This document shows, one piece after another, positions 34,418-42,336 of a stretch of 64,000 nucleotides of DNA. The stretch is from Sphingomonadales bacterium (lineage in GTDB: Bacteria; Pseudomonadota; Alphaproteobacteria; Sphingomonadales; Sphingomonadaceae), in contig JANXVZ010000013.1 of assembly GCA_025351405.1 (NCBI GenBank), forward strand, positions 106,442-170,441, given 5' to 3'. A program made the translations under genes and the position numbers. How positions within the stretch are numbered: the first letter of the stretch is position 1; the number at the start of each line of letters is the position of its first letter. Below the pieces are notes generated by a model. That model ran no database searches, was not told the DNA's origin, and saw only the letters and a list, made by a program, of their open reading frames with translations.

Positions 34418-35578
34418 CTAGCCGCGGTACCACCCCCGCTTCGGCGCCCGCGGCAGCCGTGCTTCGGGGATCGCCGCGCGCAACTTGCCCGCAAACGACC
34501 GCAGGCACACTTCGCTCTCCCCCAATGGCCCTTGCGAGTACGACGCCGATGCCATGCCGGCCTGGACCCGCGCCACCAGTTCGGTATCCTCGGCATTGAC
34601 CAGCCGGTTGATCCGCCAGTTGAGATAGCGCGCCGCCCGCATCTCTCGGCGGTCGTCGGGCAGGGCATAGCTGATCTCGCGGATCAGCGTCTCGGTCGCC
34701 GATACGGGGATGAACTGCATGAAATCGACCTGATCGGCGTAGATATCGAAGGCCACGTTGGGCCAGAGCTTGAAATACAGCCAGCGGCGTTGCGCCGTCC
34801 GATCGAGGTGGGGCACCGGCGGCAGCAGCTTGCGATAGGCGCGCTCGCTCCATGACCCGCCCCCTTCGCCGATATCGCCCCACATGCGGTCGGCATGCGG
34901 CCCGGCCTCGATGCCATAGCTGCGGCCGAACAGGCGCTTGAGCCCCGGATGCGCGACATTGATGTGGAGGCCGTCCGAATAATTGTCGGCGATGTTCTTC
35001 CAGTTGACGGCGCGCGGTCGCAGCGTCACCCGGCCGAGCGCACGCAAATCCTCGAAGCGATAGGGCAGGATTTCGGGCAGCCACGCCGCCATCATCGCCG
35101 CAACCGACGGCCCGCCGGAGGTGAGGCGGACGAAGACGAAGCCCTGCCAGGTTTCGAGATCGACCGGGGCGAGGCCATGCGTATCGGGGTTCAACCCCGG
35201 GTATTGCCGCCGCTCGGGCACCCCGGTGAGCGCACCATCAAGTCCATAGGTCCAGGCGTGATAGGGGCAGACGAGCTTTTTGGCGCAGCCGCGGCTGCCA
35301 TCGACCAGCCGCGAGCCGCGATGCCGGCAGACATTAGTGAAGGCGCGCACGACGCCATCGTCGCCGCGCACGACGAGGGTGCTTTCGCCAAGGAAGTCGA
35401 GCGTGTGCCAGTCCCCCGGCGCGGCGATATCGCTGGTGTGGCAAACCACCTGCCACGATGGCCGCAGCACCGCATCGGCTTCGGCGGCCAAGAAATCGGG
35501 GTCATGATAGACCCAGCCGGGCAGGCTCAGCCCCGCATCCGGGTCGACGTCCGACACGGGGGCGAGCTGGAGGCTCAT
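34418..35578 (-). CDS. Rieske non-heme iron oxygenase, alpha subunit type (copy 1)
   Basis: A 386-residue oxygenase. The N-terminal Rieske domain has CRHRGSRLVDG (Cys, His) and CPYHAWTYGLDG (Cys, His) as [2Fe-2S] ligands. The catalytic domain carries the mononuclear iron motif in DNYSDGLHINVAHPG (His-x4-His), with FMQFIPVSATETLIRE later. It is most like the glycine-betaine/choline/carnitine-type or aromatic ring-hydroxylating alpha subunits. No ferredoxin or reductase is adjacent. The ATG at 35578 overlaps the stop of the upstream M20 peptidase by 4 bp (ATGA), so the two are coupled. Confidence 0.88.
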   Translation of the reverse strand: MSLQLAPVSDVDPDAGLSLPGWVYHDPDFLAAEADAVLRPSWQVVCHTSDIAAPGDWHTLDFLGESTLVVRGDDGVVRAFTNVCRHRGSRLVDGSRGCAKKLVCPYHAWTYGLDGALTGVPERRQYPGLNPDTHGLAPVDLETWQGFVFVRLTSGGPSVAAMMAAWLPEILPYRFEDLRALGRVTLRPRAVNWKNIADNYSDGLHINVAHPGLKRLFGRSYGIEAGPHADRMWGDIGEGGGSWSERAYRKLLPPVPHLDRTAQRRWLYFKLWPNVAFDIYADQVDFMQFIPVSATETLIREISYALPDDRREMRAARYLNWRINRLVNAEDTELVARVQAGMASASYSQGPLGESEVCLRSFAGKLRAAIPEARLPRAPKRGWYRG

Positions 35579-36966
35579 TTCGCCAGTTCGGTCAGCAGCA
35601 CCTGCCAATGATCGACGGCGGGGGCGATCGCCGAGACGGGAATGCGCTCGTTGAGGCCGTGGATGAACACGTCCTGGTCGCGCATGAACAGCCCGGCGAC
35701 GCCATAGCTGGGCATGCCGAGCGCACGATAAAACACGCTGTCGCTGGCACCGGCGTCCATGCCCGGCACGGGCTTGACGCCGCGCGGCGCGACCGCCTTC
35801 GTCACCGCCGCCATGATATCGGGGCGCAGCGGCGACGCCGGCGCCGGCGGCCATTCCGCCTCCAATGTCACCTTGATCGCCGGATCATTGGCCAGCACTT
35901 CCAGTTGCTTGCGGATGCTTTCGGGCGGCACGCCGGGGAAGATGCGGCAGTTGACCGTCAGCATGGCGCGCTGCGGCAGCGCGTTCGGCGCATGGCCGCC
36001 GGTGATCATGGTCGGCACGCAGGTGGTGCCGATCTGGCCGATGGTGCCGGGGTCGGTGCGCAGCACGGCGATGGCGGCGGCATCCTCCGGGTTGGCGGCA
36101 AAGGCGGTCATTGCCTTGCCCAATGCATCGCTGCGCTTGGCGCCCGCTGCCGCCATCGAGGCGCGGGTGATCTCGTTGGCCTGCGCCGGGAAGCGATAGT
36201 CGGTAATCGGCGCGATAGTTGCGGCCAGCTCGGCGATGGCGTTGGGATAGGTTGGCCGGCTGCTGTGGCCGCCGGGGTTGGTGACGACCAGGTGGAAGTC
36301 GCCATAGGCCTTTTCGGCGCCCGACAGCGAATAGCCGACGGGCCTGCCGGCGCCATCCAGTTCGCCGCCGCCGGCATCGCCGTTGAGGACGAATTCGACG
36401 CCGAGCGCCTTGGCTTCCTTCGCCTGAATGGCGGCGGTGGTGCCGTCGGTCTCCTCGTCGCCCGAGACAAAGACATGGATATCGCGCCCCGGCTTGAAGC
36501 CCTGTGCCTTCAGCCGCACCAGCGCCGTGACGATCATCGACAGGTCGAACTTGTTGTCGCCGACGCCGCGCCCGAACAGATAGTCGCCATCTTGGGTGGC
36601 GACGAACGGATCGCGGACCCAGTCCTTGGGGTCGGCCTCGACGACGTCCATATGGGCGATGACGGCAATCGGCTTTTTCTTGCCGCTGCCCTTCCAGGCG
36701 AGATGCAGTATGGCCGTTTCGCCGACCGGCGTGATGGTGATGTCACCGGGGGCGAAACCGCCCTCCACCAGCACCGACTTCAGATAGGCGGCATAGGCCG
36801 GGACATTGCCGCGGCCCTTGACGGTGGCAAAGCCGACCCCCTTCATCAGCACAGCCTTGGCCAGTGCGGCGTCACCGGGCGCGGCGTCACCGGGCGCGGC
36901 GGCAGCCGGCGATGCCAACAGCGCGAGGAGGGGAAGGGCGAAGCGCAGGGGGTGGGGCTTTTGCAT
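35575..36966 (-). CDS. exported M20 family zinc peptidase/carboxypeptidase
   Basis: A 463-residue hydrolase with a signal peptide (LRFALPLLALLASPAAAA) and the M20 di-zinc core: VIAHMDVVEADPKDW (His, Asp), RGVGDNKFDLS (bridging Asp), VSGDEETDG (Glu pair), LNGDAGGG (Asp) and FIHGLNERI (His). A dimerisation domain begins near PGGHSSRPTYPNAIAEL. It hydrolyses N-acyl amino acids or short peptides in the periplasm. The ATG at 36966 has AGG at 9 nt; an ATG three codons earlier would abut it. Just after the signal peptide the sequence has a duplicated APGDA unit encoded by a tandem 15-bp repeat. Confidence 0.87.
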   Translation of the reverse strand: MQKPHPLRFALPLLALLASPAAAAPGDAAPGDAALAKAVLMKGVGFATVKGRGNVPAYAAYLKSVLVEGGFAPGDITITPVGETAILHLAWKGSGKKKPIAVIAHMDVVEADPKDWVRDPFVATQDGDYLFGRGVGDNKFDLSMIVTALVRLKAQGFKPGRDIHVFVSGDEETDGTTAAIQAKEAKALGVEFVLNGDAGGGELDGAGRPVGYSLSGAEKAYGDFHLVVTNPGGHSSRPTYPNAIAELAATIAPITDYRFPAQANEITRASMAAAGAKRSDALGKAMTAFAANPEDAAAIAVLRTDPGTIGQIGTTCVPTMITGGHAPNALPQRAMLTVNCRIFPGVPPESIRKQLEVLANDPAIKVTLEAEWPPAPASPLRPDIMAAVTKAVAPRGVKPVPGMDAGASDSVFYRALGMPSYGVAGLFMRDQDVFIHGLNERIPVSAIAPAVDHWQVLLTELAK

Positions 36967-37062
36967 GTCGCACATCCTAGACCGCGTGTGCCCCTTGGTG
37001 GAAGACCCTGGCGTCGCAAAACCGCTTGACCCGCGCGCCGCGCCACCGGAAGCCTGTCGCAC

Positions 37063-38316
37063 ATGAAGACCAACCGGCTGACGCGCTACATCCTCATCGC
37101 CCTCATCCTCGGGCTTGCTGCCGGCTATGCCATCAACCGGCTGGTCGCGTCGCCCGATCAGGCCAAGGCCGTGGCGGGTTATCTCGGCATCGTCACCGAA
37201 GTTTTCCTGCGGCTGATCAAGATGATCATCGCACCGCTGGTGCTGTCCACCCTCACCGTCGGCATCGCGCACATGGGGGCCGGCGGCGCGGTGGGGCGGA
37301 CATTCGTGCGGACGCTGGCGTGGTTCATCGCGGCGTCGCTGGTGTCATTGGGGCTGGGGCTGATCATGGTCAACCTGCTGGCGCCGGGTGTCGGGGTCGG
37401 GCTGGCAATTCCGGCCGCGGACGCTACGGCCGGCATCGCCAACCCCGGCTTTGTCCTCAAGGATTTCATCGGGCACATTTTCCCCAAATCGATCTTCGAG
37501 GCGATGGCCGGCAACGAGGTCCTGCAGATCGTGGTGTTTTCCCTGTTCGCCGGCGTCGCGCTGATCGAGATTGGCGAAGCGGGAAAGCCCGTCATCCGCG
37601 CCCTCGATGCCGTCATGCACCTGATGCTCAAGATCACCGGCTATGTGATGAATGTCGCGCCGTTCGCGGTGTTTGCCGCCGTCGCGGCTGCCATCGCGGT
37701 GCAGGGGCTGGGCATCATCGTCACCTTCGGCAAGTTCGTCGGCGGCTTCTACCTGGCGCTGGCGCTGCTGTGGGCGATATTGCTGGGGGCGGGGTCGGCG
37801 GTCATCGGCGTTCCCGCCGTCCGCCGGCTGGTCGGTGAAATCCGCGAACCCTTCCTCATCACCTTCGGCACCGCATCGTCGGAGGCGGCGTTCCCCAAGC
37901 TGCTGGAGGCACTCGAACGCTTCGGGGTGCCCAATCGCATCGCCTCGTTCGTGCTGCCGCTGGGCTATTCGTTCAACCTCGACGGGTCGATGATGTACTG
38001 TGCCTTTGCCAGCGTGTTCATCGCCCAGGCCTATGGCATCCACCTCGCCTTTGGCCAGCAGGTGGCGATGATGCTGGTGCTGATGGTGACGTCGAAGGGC
38101 ATTGCCGCGGTACCGCGCGCCTCGCTGGTGGTCATCCTCGCGGTGCTGCCGATGTTCGGCATCCCGGCCGCCGGCGTCGCCCTGATCCTCGCCGTCGATC
38201 ACTTCCTCGACATGGGCCGCAGCGCGACCAACGTCGTCGGCAATGCGGTGGCGGCGGCGGTGATCGCCAAATGGGATAGCGGCGGCGAGGATGTGGTGCC
38301 GGTCACGGTCCACTAA
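37063..38316 (+). CDS. dicarboxylate/amino acid:cation symporter (DAACS/GltP family)
   Basis: A 417-residue inner-membrane symporter for C4-dicarboxylates or glutamate/aspartate. Characteristic stretches: FLRLIKMIIAPLVLSTLTVGI, the Ser-rich hairpin ITFGTASSEAAFPKLL (re-entrant loop 1), YSFNLDGSMMY and ILAVDHFLDMGRSATNVVGN in the transport core. It is divergent from the M20 peptidase, and 96 bp separate the two starts. Co-location of peptidase and amino acid transporter suggests peptide or amino acid scavenging, which is inference. Its stop overlaps the stop of comM on the other strand by 4 bp. Confidence 0.92.
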   Translation: MKTNRLTRYILIALILGLAAGYAINRLVASPDQAKAVAGYLGIVTEVFLRLIKMIIAPLVLSTLTVGIAHMGAGGAVGRTFVRTLAWFIAASLVSLGLGLIMVNLLAPGVGVGLAIPAADATAGIANPGFVLKDFIGHIFPKSIFEAMAGNEVLQIVVFSLFAGVALIEIGEAGKPVIRALDAVMHLMLKITGYVMNVAPFAVFAAVAAAIAVQGLGIIVTFGKFVGGFYLALALLWAILLGAGSAVIGVPAVRRLVGEIREPFLITFGTASSEAAFPKLLEALERFGVPNRIASFVLPLGYSFNLDGSMMYCAFASVFIAQAYGIHLAFGQQVAMMLVLMVTSKGIAAVPRASLVVILAVLPMFGIPAAGVALILAVDHFLDMGRSATNVVGNAVAAAVIAKWDSGGEDVVPVTVH

Positions 38317-39821
38317 TTGACCGGCGCCTTGCGTCGATAGCTCAGCGCCTCGGCGATGTGGATGCGGCCGACGGTTTCGACGCCGGCAAGATCGGCCAGC
38401 GTGCGGGCGACGCGCAGCACGCGGTGGTAGCCGCGTGCCGACAGCCGCAGCGAATCCGCCGCCTGGGCCAGCAGCTTGCGGCCGGCTTCATCCGGGGTGG
38501 CAGCGGCCTCCAGCTCCTTGCCATCGGCTTCGGCGTTGGTGCGCGCCCCGGTTCCGGCATAGCGCGCCGTCTGGATGGCACGGGCGGCGGCGACGCGCGC
38601 GCCAACCTGTGCCGAACTTTCGGACGGCGGCGGCAACGTCAGGTCGGCGGCGCTGACGGCGGGGACATCGACGTGCAGGTCGATGCGGTCGAGCAGCGGC
38701 CCCGACAGGCGAGCCTGGTAGTCGACGGCGCATTTGGGCGCGCGCGAACAGGCCTGCGATGCGTCGGCGAGATAGCCGCAGCGGCACGGGTTCATCGCGG
38801 CGATCAGCTGGACGCGTGCCGGGTAGCTGACATGGGCGGCGGCGCGCGCCACCATCACCGTGCCGGTCTCCAGCGGCTGGCGCAGCGAATCGAGCACGCC
38901 GCGCTGGAATTCCGGCAGTTCGTCGAGGAACAGCACGCCGAGGTGGGCAAGGCTGACTTCGCCGGGCCGCGCCTTGGCGCCGCCGCCGACCAGCGCCGGC
39001 ATCGAGGCGCTGTGATGGGGCGCGCGAAACGGCCGGGTGCGCACCAGCCGCCCGCCTTCGAGTTCCCCCGCCATCGATGCGACCATCGACACTTCCAGCG
39101 CTTCGGAGGGTGTCAGTTCGGGCAGGATGCCGGGCAATGCCGCGGCGAGCAGCGACTTGCCCGATCCCGGCGGTCCGCTCATCAACAGGTTATGGCCACC
39201 GGCGGCGGCGATCTCGATGGCGCGCTTGGCGGTTTCCTGGCCCTTGATCTCCGCCATGTCGGGGCCCGATCGGACGATTTCGGCAAGGCTGCGTACCGGC
39301 GGCGACAGCAGTTGCGTGCCCTTCAAATGGTTGATCAGCGACAGCAGGTCGGGCGCCGCGACGACATCGACCTCGCCGGCCCATGCCGCCTCGCCGCCCT
39401 GCGCCGCCGGGCAGATCAGCCCCATTTCGTTCTCGGCGGCATGGAGCGCCGCCAGCAGCACGCCCGGCACCGGGGCGATGCGGCCATCGAGGCCAAGCTC
39501 GCCGACAACGAAAAAGCCTTCGAGCGCGTCGCTGGCGATGACCCCCATCGCGGCGAGCAGCCCCAGCGCGATCGGCAGGTCGTAGTGCGAGCCCTCCTTG
39601 GGCAGGTCGGCCGGCGACAGGTTGACGATGATGCGCCGCGGCGGCAACGCCAGCCCGATGGCATCGAGGGTGGCCTGCACCCGCTCGCGGCTTTCCTTGA
39701 CCGCCTTGTCGGGCAGCCCGACGGTGATGAACGCCGCCGCGCCGCTGGAAAGCTGCACCTGCACGTCGACCGCGCGCGCCTCCAGCCCGAGGAACGCGAC
39801 CGTCCCGACATGCGCAACCAT
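38313..39821 (-). CDS. comM: YifB/ComM family Mg-chelatase-like AAA+ ATPase
   Basis: A 502-residue protein with an N-terminal Lon-like domain (about 1-170; GLPDKAVKESRERVQATLDA), a central AAA+ domain with Walker A GPPGSGKSLLAAALPG, Walker B LGVLFLDELPEF, and a C-terminal Mg-chelatase-like helical domain (SARGYHRVLRVARTLADL). A Cys-rich insert, NPCRCGYLADASQACSRAP, is typical. ComM is a bidirectional helicase that promotes branch migration during natural transformation. The ATG at 39821 has AAAGGA 6 nt upstream. Confidence 0.92.
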   Translation of the reverse strand: MVAHVGTVAFLGLEARAVDVQVQLSSGAAAFITVGLPDKAVKESRERVQATLDAIGLALPPRRIIVNLSPADLPKEGSHYDLPIALGLLAAMGVIASDALEGFFVVGELGLDGRIAPVPGVLLAALHAAENEMGLICPAAQGGEAAWAGEVDVVAAPDLLSLINHLKGTQLLSPPVRSLAEIVRSGPDMAEIKGQETAKRAIEIAAAGGHNLLMSGPPGSGKSLLAAALPGILPELTPSEALEVSMVASMAGELEGGRLVRTRPFRAPHHSASMPALVGGGAKARPGEVSLAHLGVLFLDELPEFQRGVLDSLRQPLETGTVMVARAAAHVSYPARVQLIAAMNPCRCGYLADASQACSRAPKCAVDYQARLSGPLLDRIDLHVDVPAVSAADLTLPPPSESSAQVGARVAAARAIQTARYAGTGARTNAEADGKELEAAATPDEAGRKLLAQAADSLRLSARGYHRVLRVARTLADLAGVETVGRIHIAEALSYRRKAPVN

Positions 39822-39977
39822 GATTGTCCTTTGAAACTATTGCCCCGAGCGCCCGAAATCGACCCTAGATGCAGCGTCGCCGGGGCTCAAGTCTTGCCCG
39901 CAAATGCGTGCGTATTGCAGGGCATGTTACAGGCCGCCTGCCTTGCCGCTGACACAAGTGCGACCTAGAGCAACATT

Positions 39978-40313
39978 GTGCGACGCCCGGCCTTTCTCCA
40001 AGTCCTGATCAGGAGCGAACCCTTCCGGGTTTTCCAGTTGATGCTGGGCGTCCTGCTGATGCTGGTGGCGCCGATCATCGGTATTCCCACCCCCGGTCCG
40101 CTCGGCATCTTCATCTTTGCCTTCGGGCTGGCGCTGGTGCTGCGCAATTCGGCCTGGGCGCGTCGACGCTATGTCCGCTACACCCGGCGCTACCCGCGTG
40201 TGCAGAAGGCAGTCAATTTCGGCCTGCGCCGCAAGTCGAAACGCAAGCCGCCAACGCCGCCAGCGTCAAAGACTTCGCCGCCAGCGTCAAAGACTTCGCC
40301 TCCAGCGCTTTAG
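39978..40313 (+). CDS. PGPGW-type small membrane protein
   Basis: A 111-residue protein. The core matches putative PGPGW transmembrane proteins: two hydrophobic helices (VFQLMLGVLLMLVAPIIGI and LGIFIFAFGLALVLRN) around a TPGPLG turn, then a basic tail (RRRYVRYTRRYPRVQ). The C-terminus ends with a duplicated PPASKTS unit from a tandem DNA repeat. The start is GTG at 39978; SD weak. Function unknown. Confidence 0.7.
   Translation: MRRPAFLQVLIRSEPFRVFQLMLGVLLMLVAPIIGIPTPGPLGIFIFAFGLALVLRNSAWARRRYVRYTRRYPRVQKAVNFGLRRKSKRKPPTPPASKTSPPASKTSPPAL
40260..40301 (+). repeat. 21-bp tandem duplication in the membrane-protein tail
   Basis: Two almost identical 21-bp units beginning CCAGCGTCAAAGACTTCGCC lie end to end, differing only at the last base. 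They encode PPASKTS twice just before the stop codon; a third partial unit (CCAGCG) follows. Confidence 0.9.
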
Positions 40314-40334
40314 GCTTTGCTTCCAGTGGCCGCT

Positions 40335-41402
40335 TCAGTCGAAGCGCGCCGCCCACCGGCGCACATCGCCAACCCAGGCTGCCGGGTTGTCGAGGCAGGC
40401 GCGGTGGCCGGCCCCCGGCACGATGCGCGTTTCCGCCCCCGGCACCAGTGCCGCCAGCCGGGCGACCTCCGCCGGCACCATCTCGTCATATTCGCCGGTG
40501 AGGAACAGCGTCGGCGCCTTGATGCGCGGCAGCAAGGGTTCGGCATCATAATGCCTCAGGGTGCCGCTCGAAGCGGTCTCGCCGGCGCCCCACATGGTTG
40601 TGTACAGCCGCGCATTGAAGGCCAGGGGCAGGGCGTCGCGATAGGCGGCAATGGCAGGATCGATGGGGTTGCGGCTGAGGAAATGCGCATAATAGACGTC
40701 GATCGCGGCGGTGTACTCGGCGCTGGTCGTGCTGCCATCGCGTTCGTGGCGGCGGATGGTTTCGGCCATGGCGGCGGGCAACTGCGACAGGCGGATGCGG
40801 GCGCTCGCTTCCCAGCTTCGGGTCGAGATCAGCGCCCCGCCAAGGACGACGCTGAGCAGGCCCGATGGCTGGCGCGCCGCATATTCGGCGGCCACCGCCG
40901 CGCCCCAACTGACACCGCAGATGTGCAGCCGGTCAAGATCGAGCCCGGCGCGGATGGCGTCGATTTCCGAGACAAAGCGATCGACAGTCCAGTTTGCCGG
41001 GTTGTCGACGACCTGCGAACGTCCCGAATCGAGCTGGTCGTAAAGCAGCACCTCGCGCGCATCGGCGAGCGCCAGCGCCGGCAGGAAGGACCAGTGCGAG
41101 CCGCCAGGCCCGCCGTGGATGAACAATATCGGCGCCGGCGATCCAGCGACGTTGCCGCCACCGCTGCCGCCACCGCTGCCGCCACCGTTGCCGCGCACAT
41201 AGATGCTGCCGCCGCGCACCGGCACCCGCCATTCACGATCGGGGCGGAACGGCGCGGCCTGCGCCACCACAGGGGTCGTTACCCCGGCGGCGAGCGTGGT
41301 GGCGCCGAGAATGCGCAGGGCGGTGCGGCGATCGAGCGGGGTGGTGCCGGTCGGAGTGGTGGTCGTTTTGGTGTCGAGCGGGGTGGTGCTGGCGTCTGAC
41401 AT
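40335..41402 (-). CDS. Tat-exported proline iminopeptidase-like alpha/beta hydrolase
   Basis: A 355-residue hydrolase. The N-terminus carries a Tat-like signal (LDRRTALRILGATTLAAG) after a Thr-rich leader. The alpha/beta-hydrolase core has the oxyanion motif ILFIHGGPGGSH, the PIP signature YDQLDSGRS, the nucleophile elbow GVSWGAA (Ser), acid in LTGEYDEMVP and His in PGAGHRACLD, so the triad is complete. It resembles proline iminopeptidase or L-amino acid amidase. At residues 73-84, just before the oxyanion strand, it carries GGGSGGGSGGGN encoded by an imperfect 12-bp tandem repeat. Confidence 0.87.
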   Translation of the reverse strand: MSDASTTPLDTKTTTTPTGTTPLDRRTALRILGATTLAAGVTTPVVAQAAPFRPDREWRVPVRGGSIYVRGNGGGSGGGSGGGNVAGSPAPILFIHGGPGGSHWSFLPALALADAREVLLYDQLDSGRSQVVDNPANWTVDRFVSEIDAIRAGLDLDRLHICGVSWGAAVAAEYAARQPSGLLSVVLGGALISTRSWEASARIRLSQLPAAMAETIRRHERDGSTTSAEYTAAIDVYYAHFLSRNPIDPAIAAYRDALPLAFNARLYTTMWGAGETASSGTLRHYDAEPLLPRIKAPTLFLTGEYDEMVPAEVARLAALVPGAETRIVPGAGHRACLDNPAAWVGDVRRWAARFD

Positions 41403-41450
41403 GCAGCAAGGTCTGGGCTGTGGCGGCAGCGTTGTCCATAACCGTTGACG

Positions 41451-41479
41451 TTGACTTCGCCGACCCCCTTCGCTATGCG
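41451..41479 (+). promoter_or_regulatory. candidate promoter for rpmH-rnpA-yidD-yidC-engB
   Basis: TTGACT (41451-41456), 17-bp spacer, TATGCG (41474-41479), about 55 bp upstream of the rpmH start. A second TTGACG lies 7 bp earlier. The positions suit an operon promoter, but the -10 is only partly consensus. Confidence 0.4.
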
Positions 41480-41533
41480 CCCGCCTTCATGAATTATGCC
41501 TGCGTGTCGCGTGGGCTGCCAAGGGTTTGAACA

Positions 41534-41668
41534 ATGAAGCGCACCTATCAACCGAGCAAGCTGGTTCGCGCTCGCCGTCACGGGTTCCGCGCGCGCATGG
41601 CGACTGTCGGCGGCCGCAAGGTTATCGCCAACCGCCGCGCCATGGGCCGCAAGAAGCTGTCCGCCTGA
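41534..41668 (+). CDS. rpmH: 50S ribosomal protein L34
   Basis: A 44-residue, highly basic protein beginning [18 protein letters not shown] and ending [11 protein letters not shown], the universal L34 sequence pattern. The ATG at 41534 is preceded by AAGGG at about 8 nt. It lies 8 bp upstream of rnpA, as in nearly all bacteria. L34 is part of the large ribosomal subunit near the exit tunnel. Confidence 0.98.
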   Translation: MKRTYQPSKLVRARRHGFRARMATVGGRKVIANRRAMGRKKLSA

Positions 41669-41676
41669 CCGGCGCC

Positions 41677-42066
41677 ATGGTGGCGGCGTTGCTGTCCACC
41701 ATTCGCCTGCGGCGGGATTTTCTTGCCGCCAATGCCGCCGGGCGCACCGGTGGCCGCTATTCGACCCCGGGTTTCGTGTTGCTTGTCCGCCCGCGCGGTG
41801 ATGGCGATGCAGCGATTCGCGCCGGCTTTACCGTCACCAAAAAGGTCGGCAACGCCGTGGTTCGCAACCGGCTGAAGCGCCGTCTGCGGGCGCTGGCGCG
41901 GGCCTTGCTGCCGGCGCAGGGCCTTGCCGGCGCCGACCATGTGCTGATCGGGCGCGATGATGGCGTCACCCGCGATTTTGCAGCGATGCAGGCGGATCTC
42001 GAACGCGCCCTCGCCAGGATCAAGTCCGGGGTGAAGCCCGGGGCCGACCCCCGGGTGGGCGCGTGA
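41677..42066 (+). CDS. rnpA: ribonuclease P protein component
   Basis: A 129-residue basic protein that assists the RNase P RNA in tRNA 5' maturation. [13 protein letters not shown] near the N-terminus and the RNR motif in [16 protein letters not shown] are diagnostic, preceded by [10 protein letters not shown]. The ATG at 41677 is chosen because the protein core starts just after it; a frame upstream overlaps rpmH and is not conserved. The stop overlaps yidD (GTGA). Confidence 0.95.
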   Translation: MVAALLSTIRLRRDFLAANAAGRTGGRYSTPGFVLLVRPRGDGDAAIRAGFTVTKKVGNAVVRNRLKRRLRALARALLPAQGLAGADHVLIGRDDGVTRDFAAMQADLERALARIKSGVKPGADPRVGA

Positions 42067-42281
42067 ACATCGTTTCGCGACTGCTGATCGTGCCGATCCA
42101 GGTGTACCGCGTCAGCCTGTCGCGCCTCCTGCCTTCGACCTGCCGCTTCGCGCCGTCGTGTTCGGCCTATGCGATCGAGGCGCTGGAACGGCACGGGCCA
42201 ATCAGGGGCCTGTGGCTGGCGGCGCGGCGGATCGGCCGTTGCCATCCCTGGGGACCATCGGGCTATGACCCGGTGCCATGA
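42063..42281 (+). CDS. yidD: membrane protein insertion efficiency factor YidD
   Basis: A 72-residue protein with the conserved core [21 protein letters not shown] and [15 protein letters not shown], including the three Cys residues. It assists YidC/Sec-dependent insertion of inner-membrane proteins. The start is GTG at 42063, overlapping the rnpA stop. Confidence 0.96.
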   Translation: MNIVSRLLIVPIQVYRVSLSRLLPSTCRFAPSCSAYAIEALERHGPIRGLWLAARRIGRCHPWGPSGYDPVP

Positions 42282-42336
42282 GCGGCTATAGGCCCGGTCA
42301 AATCCTGAAATTCCGCGAATTCGAAAAGAGCGATTT

